Shown here piece after piece: positions 55,347 to 64,000 of a stretch of 64,000 bases of DNA. The translations under genes and the position numbers were made by a program. Under the pieces are notes generated by a model. That model saw only the letters and a program-made list of their open reading frames with translations, had not been told where the DNA came from and did not search any database. Every line of letters begins with the position of its first letter. Position 1 is the first letter of the stretch. The DNA is from Vitrella brassicaformis (taxonomy: Eukaryota; Sar; Vitrellaceae). The stretch is from NCBI GenBank assembly GCA_001179505.1, contig CDMY01000542.1, positions 20,154-84,153 on the forward strand, written 5' to 3'.

Positions 55347-57436
55347 ATGGCAGAATCGAAAGTAAGAGAGATGGCTCACGGCACTTCGTTTGACAATGGC
55401 ACACCGGCAGAGCAGGCAGCCGACACTGTACTGCGTGACGACACTCGCAACACGGCAGAGCAGGAACAGGCAGCAGACGCAGACGTAGACGCAGAGGGAG
55501 AGGGCGAGGCAGAGAGCCTAGATCAGAGGGTAGTGACGGTTGACCCAGAGAGACCCGCCAAAGCACAAGTCAACAACTGGACTTTAGAGAGCTCTGCTGT
55601 GCTCAAGCCAGGAAGCACATGGGTGAGAGAGATAGTCTACGGGGGGCACTCATCCATGCATCCACCGCATGAATGGATCTGTGGGCATGTGCGTTTCTGC
55701 GTGTGTGTGTGGTGTGTGCAGCTGAAGCGCTTGGTGGACAGCCCCTCCACGCCGCTGTCGGTGTTGGGGTTCATTGTGGCGGTCCTGTGCGGTATGGTAT
55801 TCGGCATGTCACTCGAGAAAGGAAAGGTCAGACAGACACAGAGATGACGGCCGCGGTGGGGCCGTGTTTGCATGTGCATGCGTGTTTTGTTTGTCTTGGC
55901 GCGTGTGCAGGTCTTCCTTCCCACGGTTATTTTCAGCCAAATGGTACGTTCATAGCTGCCGAAGAGGTAATGGATGGCGCCCATCTGGCCTCTCTCTTGT
56001 CTACCTGTTTTGCAGCTGTTCCGCCAGTTCGTAATGCTCAAGATGTTCCTGTGTGCGGCCACATCCAGTTTAATCACACTGGCAAGAGAGCACACTCCCA
56101 CAGACACAGAGAAAACAGGCCCGCCACCCGCATGAAGACCTGCCTGAATCTGTGTGCACCTCTCTGTCTGTCCATCATCAGGCGTTCATGTCCGGTGTGA
56201 TGCCTGAGCGTTTCGAGAGCACCCGGAGGTACCTGATCGACAACGACAAGGGCTTCATCTCCGCCACCGTCGGCGCGCTCATCCTGGGTGTCGGCATGAC
56301 CCTCGCAGGCAGCTGCCCTGGCAACGTCATTGTCCAGGTGAGATGGAGCAACACGCACCCACGCAACACAATACAACACACAACATGTTCTGCTGTCTCT
56401 GCGCGCAGCTCGGTGCCGGCGTGACGAATGCGTGGATCATAGTGGTTGGCGGGCTGACGGCGTCTGTCGTGTGGGGCATCTTGGACAAACCCCTAGTGAA
56501 GCCCATGGAGGGCCGCTGCAAGCCCCCCTTCAGGCGCGAAACAGTCGACTCGTACTTCTACAAGCCCTACTGGATATGCGCCATGGGCCTGGCTGCCATG
56601 TGCGCCGCGGTGGTGGCGGTGTGCGAGTACTATGTGCCGTGGAAGGACGATTTGCCCCCTGGTGTCAGGCTCGACAAGCACTCCAACACGCCCCTACACC
56701 CGCTGTGAGTGAAACAGCTGATCTTGTGCATCTGTCATGTGTTGCATGTGTGCTCTTGTGTTGTGCTGTGTTGATTTGGTCTCTAGGGCTCGCGCGTGGC
56801 CGCCTGAGGTGGCTGGTGTGCTGGTAGGCGTGCTCCAGTGGCCGGTGCGGTACTTCTTCAGCGACGGGCTGGGCTCGGCCACGTCATACTGCACCATCAC
56901 GGCAGTGCCACTCAAGGCCATCTTCGGCGTCGGCAAACTCTCAGAGAGATACACGGACTGTGCTGACCAGTGAGACTCACAGACGGGGGGGACACACGAG
57001 AATAGGAGAGAGACGGACACCCGGCCGTATCTTCGTCTGTGTGTACGTGTCGGTGTGGGGCAGGTCGAATTGGTGGCAGGTAGTGTACCTGTGGATCGGC
57101 GCCACGCTGGGTGCGTTCCTGTCGTCCTACTACAGCGGTGTCTTCAACCTGCAGGACGGCTTCCACCCCGCCATGTGCTTCTTCGGCGGCTTCTGCATGC
57201 TCTTAGGCTCACGCATTGCCGGCGGATGCACCAGCGGCCACGGCATTAGCGGCATGGCTGAGCTCAGCCTCACCTCACTCGTCGCCGTGCCCATGATGTT
57301 TGCTGGTCAGTGAAATGGAAGACACAAAAGCACACATGGATCTCGTGTGTGTGGGGGCTGTGGGGTGTTGTGTTTGGTTGCAGGTGCGATTGCGACTGCC
57401 TTCATTCTCGAGGGCGCCAACGCCGCACCGGTTTAA
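55347..57436 (+). CDS. tsuA: YeeE/YedE (TsuA)-type sulfur/thiosulfate transporter
   Basis: Multi-pass membrane protein that probably imports thiosulfate or another sulfur compound. Exons start at 55347 with an acidic cytoplasmic N-terminus of about 110 residues. TM segments follow: VLGFIVAVLCGMVFGMSLEK, ATVGALILGVGMTLAGSCPGN (first conserved Cys loop, GSCPGN), WIIVVGGLTASVVWGI, WICAMGLAAMCAAVVAVC, YLWIGATLGAFLSSYY, MCFFGGFCMLLGSRIAGGC with GCTSGHGISG (second conserved Cys loop), and SLVAVPMMFAGAIATAFI, ending at 57436. The two inverted-repeat loops with GxCxGN/GCTSGHG are the transport signature of the bacterial family. The gene has about seven introns, so it is not contamination. Bacterial ancestry is likely but should be tested by a tree. 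Confidence 0.86.
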
Positions 57437-58302
57437 ACAACGGGCATGTGACGACAAGAGTACGTATTTACCTACCGGGCGCTAAGGGCACGGATCATCC
57501 ATTGGTCCGTCTATCTGTCTACTCCTCCATCCATCCACCCACGCGTGTATACATGGGTCCTTTTATACCGATCGCTCGTCTTCTTGCCTATCCGCCTGCC
57601 TGTCGGCTGCGTGGATGATATCAGCGCATCACTCTCCTGTGTATATTTTTTGTCCATGTGCGGGTGGGGCCACGGGCGACGCGGATGGTTGTACAGTCTA
57701 CCTGTGTGTGGGGGATCGGATGAGTGGGTGGGTGGTGAGGCCACCCATATGGATGAATGAATGGATGGATGGATGTGTGCATGATGCATAGGGGAAAGGA
57801 AACCTTGCAGTGGGTCAACAAAGGTTTGGAAAAGTGCGGTGGCGACGTGGGAATGACACGCCGTCATTGTGGATGATGTCCGGACGTCCCTGCCGTGACT
57901 CGTGCAGGGAAGGTCGTCCACCAGCCCCTCTGTCGGCTTTGCATTCCCATTGCCCCACTGCACGAGACGCGTCACATCGATGCATATCGTATCTATGTAT
58001 CTGTCTTGCGTGTGGGTTGCTGTTGAGTGTGTAGTCGGTGTGCAGTGAGTGTGCAGCGAGCGTGTAGGACAGGATCGTACACCACACTGCATGGTGTGGA
58101 TGCTCGTGTGTGCGCGCAGATGAGGACACGCCAGATTTTTCGTGCATTATTGCTCTCAACGCAACGAACGAAATGGGCAGCTGCCATCTGTCCATCAATC
58201 AATCCAACATAGACATGAACGCGTCACATCACTGCGGCACACAATTTCTCTCTTCCTTGGTCGCGTGTCGCGTCATCCTCAAGCTGACACACACGCACAC
58301 AC

Positions 58303-58481
58303 ACACACACACGGCACGTGCTGTGTCTCCCTTTCTGGCACTCACGGAGTGTTGCCGATGTTAAATTGGTGTGCAACAGATGAACGCACGGTATTGCTGC
58401 CGTCAGTCAGATGAGAGCCCTTCCTCACGCTGCACTCACTCGGCTGTGCACTGTGAGCCAGCAGCTTGCCTTCAGGGGAGA
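58303..58481 (-). pseudogene. Relic fragment of SPO11-like exon 1 and start of its intron
   Basis: On the minus strand, PEGKLLAHSAQPSE..RKG lines up with LEGKLSAHSSQPDGCRKA of the SPO11-like gene at about 690-640. It runs on to an exon end and donor (ACTCC|GTGAGTG against GCTCC|GTGAGTG). The intron sequence AGACACAGCACGTG after the donor is also shared. The aligned piece has changed and gapped residues and lacks the Tyr-containing exon, so it cannot encode a Spo11 protein. A match inside the intron shows a DNA-level duplication rather than a processed copy. Confidence 0.5.
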
Positions 58482-58868
58482 CATGATACCTGCTTACAGC
58501 CTTGCTCCAGCAAGCGTGTCCGGCAGACATATGCCTGTCTCTGCGCTGCATATTATGTGTACAATTCTAGCTCTCAAGGCAGAGCCACAACATCATCCAG
58601 ACTCCCAGCACTGTTGCCATCCCGCCCCACCACGAGCCCCTCGCGCACATTGCTTTGTTAACACTCGGGTTGGGCTTGGGGCAGGGATGCGCCTGTCAAC
58701 TGAGTTCCGTTGACGCGTGTGCTGGCTTGATTGGCTTGATTTGTTGCTGGCCTGTTCGTGTGTGTGGTATGGATTGCTCTCGTCTGCTCTGCCTGGCTGG
58801 CTGGCTGGCTGAGTGCGGTTGTAAGACCAGAGCCGTCTGCGAATGAGGCACATCAAGTGGATGAAAGC

Positions 58869-58899
58869 GACAGACAGACAGACAGACAGACAGACAGAG
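58869..58899. repeat. (ACAG)n tetranucleotide tract
   Basis: Perfect or near-perfect CAGA/ACAG repeats, the complement of the (TCTG)n class seen elsewhere in the window. Confidence 0.85.
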
Positions 58900-59367
58900 A
58901 CGGAATGGAGACGAGTGGACGTGTCGACCAACGAGCACAGCACTGCACTTGTACCACTTCATTTATCAACACGACGGGTTTGTGTGAGTTGTGTCTTCAT
59001 CTTGAAAGATTCGCACGACCATCCATGCACTGCAAAAATGGTTGAGAAAATGAGAGCAGGGCAGTGCATACAAGAGGCCGGCAGTCCTGATGCACACCCC
59101 ATGCCAAAGGCAGAAGGAAAATGAGACATGGAAAGATGGAAAGACAGAAAAAGAGAAACCCCGAGCGAGCAGTGGGTAAGTCTATGCGCGAGAACGCCTT
59201 AAAGCTCTCTCAGTCGCTTAAACCTCTCCGCATCATCCCGATTCCCTAACATGCACCGCCCCAAATACACCAACTGCAGCAAAGGCATATCAAAGCACAT
59301 CACCGGCGCCCACACCACATATGTCTGTCTCTTTTGCATATCCATGCTTCGAGCCTCCATACCGTGG

Positions 59368-62300
59368 CTACAACATCACCCACATGAGTGCCACCACTGC
59401 CATCCCGCCCCACCATGACTTGCTCGTATGCTTCGCCGCGTTGGCAGTAGGCTGCTCGTGAGCTTGGACTGTGATGGTGATCTTGGTCTTCTTGTCGTCC
59501 ACCCCCTCCAGTATGGCCTTCATAGTGGCATTGCTCTCCCACACCGCCGGCCCCTCTGTGTCCTTCGTTCCTCTCCCCCTGCCAGGCAGGATGCAGGCAT
59601 CCGTGTGGCGGACGTAGTTGCCCTGGTGAATCTGGATGTACTCGAAGCCCTCCACATTGATCAGCTCGATGCGCGGCAACTTTGTTCCATTCTCTCCCCC
59701 ATCACGCCGCACAAAGCCATCGTAGGTGCCGGTTGGAATCTTCCCCTTCTTTTGGTCCTCGAGCTCGAGCGTGTGGCCGGAGGCGGTGTTGACGCCCGAG
59801 CATTGAAAAGTCCCCATGCGAGCAGAGATGCCGTTGTGCGTTGTGGGTGATTCATCCCGCGTGACGACACAAGAGAGGGTAGGAAGGCAGCTGCAGGCGA
59901 CGAACCGGACCTCATATTTAGTGAGGGGCTCCTCTGGGGTGAAATATTCCACCTTGTCTCCCACGCGCATCGACAGAGCTATATCACGAATCCCATTGTC
60001 CTCGGGAATCTCAGACACGAGTCCCTCCCTTCGCTCTATCATATCTTCGGCACCTGCAGGTAGCGACGGCGATGAGATGAACCCTGGAGATAGACAAGAC
60101 AGATACCAACCAACGACACATGGATGGAAGGAGACAGATAGGCTGCAGTTGCTGATGTCTCTTTCACTCACTCACATTCTTCGAAGGTCACAGTATCAGT
60201 GACTTTCGGTGATGGCCCGGGCAACCCCTTTGGCTTCCCACGATCCGAGTACCATAGGTAGTCCTGCGGCACGATACGATAGCATATGTCACCCTTTTCA
60301 GGTACTGTGATAGGAATGCTCTCAGGACAGGGAGTCTGCTCGCCATATTGGACTGTGACGGTGATTTTGGTGGTCTTGTCGTCGACCCCTGTCAGTATGG
60401 CCTTCATGGTGGCTTCGCTATCCTTCACCATCGGCCCCTCTGTGTCATGCATGTCTCTTCGTGTGCCAGGGAGAATGCAGGCATCCGTGTTGCGGACGTA
60501 GTTGCCTTTGTGAATCTGGATATTCGTGAAGTTCAGCACATCCACCAGCTCGATGCGAGGGCCCAGGTTGCTGGATCCCGGATCATGCCTCACATAGCCA
60601 TCATAAGTGCCGGTTGGAATCTTCCCCTTCTTTTGATCTTCGAGCTCGAGCGTGTGGCCGGATGCGCTGTTGACGCCCGAGCATTGAAAGGTCCCCATGC
60701 GAGCCGTGATGCCGTTGTGCGTTGTGGGTGATGCGTCTCGCGTGATGACGCAAGAGAGGGTAGGAAGGCAGCTGCAGTCCACAAACCGCACAACATGACG
60801 TGTCCAGTTTAAGCCGGCGTCTTCGTCAGCGATGCACTCCAACATGTCTCCTACGCGCATCGACAGAAGTCCCTCGCGCATCTCATACGGCCACCCTCTC
60901 GTAAAGTCATACATACGCATAACTTCAGAGGTTGGAATTCTGTCTGACCCTGAGAAGCCTGGATGCATTTTGCCATCAATCCCTGCAGGTAGACAGAAGA
61001 GACAGAAGAGACAGAAGAGACAGAAGAGACATGGACAGAGCAGACATGGCATCCAACAATATATGTGACAATGCCTTTCTCTTTACTCACAATGTTCGAA
61101 TGTCACAGTGTCATTGAGTGCGGGTGTTGGCCCGGGTAGCTTGATTGCTCCACGGCTAGGATCCCAGTACCATAAGTAGTTCTGCCGGACGACGCGACAA
61201 CACACATCTTCATACTCCCCGATAAGACATCCAACTTGGACTGTGATGGTGATGTTGGTGCTCTCATGTACACCATCTAGTATGGCCTCCATAGCGTCTT
61301 CACTGTGGGTCATCATTGGCCCCTCTGTCTCGTCCATTCCTGCCCACTCCCCAGGAAGGATGCCACCATTTGTGTCGCGGATGTAGTTGCCTTTGTGAAT
61401 CTGGATGTGCTCGAAGCCCGGGACATCTCTTAGCTCGATGCGAGGACCAAGATTCTTTTTTCCGAGATCACGCCGCACAAAGCCATCGTAAGTGCCGTTA
61501 GGAATCTTTCCTTTCTTTTGGTCTTCGAGCTCGAGCGTGTGGCCGGAGGCGTAGTTGACGCCCGAGCATTGAAAGGTCCCTAAGCGAGAGGTGATGCCGT
61601 TGTGCGTTGTCGTGAATGGATCGCGGGTGATGACACAAGAGAGCGGCCCAGTAGTTTCAATTTTGATGGTGATCTTGGTTGGTGTGATGATAGGGGGGGC
61701 CACGCGATGAAAGACAGAGCTGTCGTTGAAATGATTCAGCCGCTCTAGTATGGCCTTGAGAGCGTCTTCACTCTTGGTCACCATCGGCCCATATTCGTCA
61801 TTCATTGCTCTTCCCATACCAATGAGAATAATTGAGTGTTGGACGATGCTCCCATGGCAAATAGAGATGCGGTCCCTCAGACAGACTTTCCATTGAGCCC
61901 ACCAGTCGGACTGGCCCGCATGACATCCATCCGCCACCAGATCGATACGAGATGTCGGCGCTAAGCCATACCCAAAGTTATCTTCATTCCCAGCGAGCAT
62001 GCGGAACCCATCATAAATACCGAAAGGTATATGCCCATGAACTCCGGGAGGTATATACCCGTCTTCGAGCGTGTGGCCGGAAGCGCTGTTGACGCCCGAG
62101 CATTGAAATGTTCCCATGCGAGCCGAGATGCCATTGTGCGTCGTCAGGAATGGGTCGCGGGTGATGACGCAAGAGAGGGAGGTAGGATTGATAGCCACCA
62201 ATCGATCTTCCCATGGCCCACCGCCGCCATCCCAGACACCCTGAAAAAACCTCTTGCACTCTTCGAAGTCTCCCACACGCATCGACAGGAACACGTCAAT

Positions 62301-62833
62301 CTCCCCCCCATGATAACGCCAATAATGATATAGGCGACCACCCCACATTGCCACAAAACTTAGGTCCTCAACCTCTGGCCTTTCATCTGGACGCCCTGAT
62401 GAATGATGGAAGCAAAGGATGAAAGGCCGTTACCGATAGGCTGCTCTTTTACTTACAGTGTTCAATCGTGACCGTATCGTTGATTTTAGGTGTGGGGCCG
62501 TTGCCCCGCCGCACGATGCGACAACACCATACATACTGTCCGATAGGCTTCAGCTCGTGGTGGGGGTAGAAGCCCTCAGGACAGTGAGTGTTGGACGTCA
62601 CGTGGGCAGCTGCACCCGCCTCTGATGGACAAAAATGAATAATTGGTACAATGTGAGTTGGTTTGCGTGCCTTCGTGTGACGGTGCTGTTGTCGCGCGTC
62701 TCATTCAAACCAGCCGTGAGGCGGGGAAAGTGGCCTGCACCTGAAGCAGTGACATCCACACACACAATGACGGTGTGAGGGCATCGTGCATAGTACCCGT
62801 GCACGTCAACACGATGACCACAAGGAATCGCAT
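59368..62833 (-). CDS. Secreted multi-repeat DUF5675 domain protein
   Basis: The start at 62833 gives a signal peptide (MRFLVVIVLTCTGTMHDA). After an N-terminal Cys segment come four tandem DUF5675-like domains. Each full copy has LSCVITRD..TTHNGI, GTFQCSGVN..SGHTLELED, KGKIP.GTYDGFVR, IELIDV.GFE.IQIHKGNY, and TDACILPG with DTEGP. DUF5675 is known from bacteria and phages; the HxGN..DT..CIL.PG stretch is its signature. Copy 1 (about 62200-61700) is degenerate, with the HKGN region altered. Copy 2 (about 61660-61270) has GGILPG in place of ACILPG. Copies 3 (about 60760-60370) and 4 (about 59880-59480) keep the Cys. Between copies is a linker with CCR.V..YLWY and DTVTFE.CE. The C-terminus is a hydrophobic WWGGMAVVALMWVML, a possible membrane or GPI anchor. 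Function unknown. Confidence 0.72.
60991..61030. repeat. 9-bp minisatellite next to a splice acceptor
   Basis: Unit AGACAGAAG repeated 4.4 times. On the coding (minus) strand it is a TCTTCTGTC repeat directly upstream of CTACCTGCAG|GGATTG, so it forms the polypyrimidine tract of an intron in the DUF5675 gene. Confidence 0.8.
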
Positions 62834-63179
62834 CTTGACCCGCGACGTCTGAGGGCGATCTTGCAAGCTCTGCCCCCAGATGCCCCCAGCAAGCTGTGTC
62901 TCCTCGGTATTGCGTGCGGCAGGGGAAGCTTCCGATCGATGTGCGCATGACGGAGGACTGCGCTATGCTCTTGTTTAGGCAGACAATCGCATATGTAAGT
63001 AAGTCGGGAGCTGGAGACACATTCAGGCACGCCAGATACTTCGTTGATTATTGCCCTTACGATACCAGACATCAATAGCCACGATCCGTCCATCAATCCA
63101 TCCATCCATCCATGATACGTACCCACATCTAACACGCCACGCCAGTCACGCCACACACAAAACGGAGACAGTCAGCAAG
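62834..63179. other. Intergenic region upstream of the DUF5675 gene
   Basis: No gene called. A segment at 63032-63100 resembles 58123-58200 and is followed by ATCC repeats (about 63088-63110). Confidence 0.5.
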
Positions 63180-64000
63180 CTACATCTCATGGACCGCTCC
63201 TCTTTGCAGCTCTACTAGCTTTCCCAGCCCCTTTCCCAGCCTCTCAGCAGCATCTGCACACTTGTCTTCGCCCAGATTGGCGAAGGCGACTCGAATATGA
63301 CCAGGCGACCCACACGCCGACCCCGGAATGACCACCACACCATACTCCCGCACCAGCCACCGAACCACACACTCGTCAGACGCCCATTGGCCACCCTCAC
63401 CGCCCTCTCCTCCCTCTCCGTCGGTGTCTGTCAGCTGTGACGCCGGTATGTGCTGAGGCAGCCTGCAGAAGAAGTATATCGCGCCATCCCCGCCCTTGAC
63501 GTTGCTCTCTCCTAGGAGGGATGTGAGGGCGGTCTTGACGGCTGCTCGGTTGCGCCTGACGCTGCCGAGTCGCGTGTCGTCGGCCACCCATGCTGAGCCG
63601 GCCTCCAGGCAGCCGAGGGCTACACGTTGGGAGAGGCCCGGCGGGCAGATGACGAGTGTGTCTTGAACCTGACACAGACAGATGGTTGGTGTGGTGGTGG
63701 TGGCTGGTGCGTGTCCGTGTGAGGGGCTGGCGTCTTGCTTGCTGACCTTGAAGAGGCCGCTCCTGAGGGCTTCGTTGGCCATGGGAAAACAAAGGTACCT
63801 GCATACGCACACACACACCACACAGAGATAGAGGGGGGTGAAGCGGGATACATACATCAAGAGGGACGCACGCAGGGACATGGACATACACACACAGCTG
63901 CCTAGCCTGATCTAGCCGCCTTCAGCACCCTCTCGAGAGCAGCCGTGCTCTATGCAGCCACTCTGATGCCATCGGCCCCCACCTCTGTTCTGTCAAGGCG
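63180..64000 (-). CDS. PLP-dependent class I/II aminotransferase, C-terminal part (runs off right edge)
   Basis: C-terminal portion of a fold-type I aminotransferase. A small exon (about 63798-63751) reads YLCFPMANEALRSGLFK, equivalent to the strand after the PLP-lysine loop. The next exon (63669-63180) reads DTLVICPPGLSQRVALG and AGSAWVADDT, then a segment GAIYFFCRLPQ, the acidic insert GGEGGEGG, CVVRWLVREYGVVVIPGSACG and GHIRVAFANLGED, where the Arg of IRVAF binds the substrate carboxylate. The PLP Lys lies outside the window. The substrate is unknown; plant aromatic or alanine/kynurenine aminotransferases share this layout. The last 20 bases (RLDRTE) may be an earlier exon. Confidence 0.75.

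Larger units (their letters stand above)
57437..59367. other. Gene-poor region containing decayed copies of nearby genes
   Basis: No intact gene. It contains TGGA/ATCC repeats (about 57758-57775), CA repeats (58288-58313), an (ACAG)n tract (58869-58899), and three degenerate segments similar to other parts of this window: 58303-58481 (SPO11 exon 1 and intron), 58570-58625 (the last exon of the DUF5675 gene) and 58123-58200 (a segment also at 63032-63100). Confidence 0.55.

Overview
The window is nuclear DNA from a GC-rich, intron-dense protist. Short introns (about 50-110 nt, many TG/CA-rich), outer dynein arm docking and WD40/coiled-coil genes that suggest a flagellum, a HisA of the eukaryotic HIS6 type, a SPO11-type protein and bacterial-looking domains in spliced genes together suggest an alveolate. 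My best guess is a chromerid such as Vitrella; this is inferred from style and gene content, not proven. Almost every gene is broken into small exons, so the spans below are start-to-stop spans with the introns I could place. One 300-base run of N (20149-20448) is an assembly gap. I saw no tRNA, rRNA, CRISPR array or intact transposon.

Layout. 1-947 (-) is the 5' part of a SPO11/Top6A gene that runs off the left edge. 1282-3585 (-) is a BET-like bromodomain protein. 3806-6570 (+) is an F-box/LRR-like protein. 7608-8573 (+) is a 2-oxoglutarate/Fe(II) oxygenase. 8692-9963 (-) is unknown. 10146-13391 (+) is an ODA-docking coiled-coil protein. 13510-17392 holds three divergent secreted PEBP-like genes (-,+,-). 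17650-19219 (+) is a SET-MYND (SMYD) protein. 20490-25210 (-) is a GPR155/LYCHOS-type protein (PIN-like transporter + further TM region + DEP). 25430-35138 holds two paralogous TPR-like genes (+) on either side of a large coiled-coil/WD40 gene (-). 35394-37121 (-) is UBE3D-like and 37461-38291 (-) is HisA/HIS6. 38534-40670 (+) is a Brl1/Brr6 nuclear-envelope protein.

41466-55141 holds two SAMHD1-like HD-domain genes (-) about 10 kb apart. Between them lie PDCD2 (-), PDAP1 (+), an SLX9-like ribosome biogenesis protein (-) and an unknown low-complexity protein (+). 55347-57436 (+) is a YeeE/TsuA sulfur (thiosulfate) transporter. 57437-59367 has no intact gene but contains decayed copies of neighbouring sequence. 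59368-62833 (-) is a secreted multi-repeat DUF5675 protein. 63180-64000 (-) is the C-terminal part of a PLP-dependent aminotransferase that runs off the right edge.

The points most worth following are the DUF5675 repeat protein, the three-gene PEBP-like cluster, the two SAMHD1-like genes with a 152-bp near-identical patch suggesting gene conversion, the interleaved paralog pair, and the relic SPO11 fragment at 58.3-58.5 kb. Genes are packed tightly: several head-to-head pairs have start codons about 90-250 bp apart, so shared bidirectional promoters are likely.
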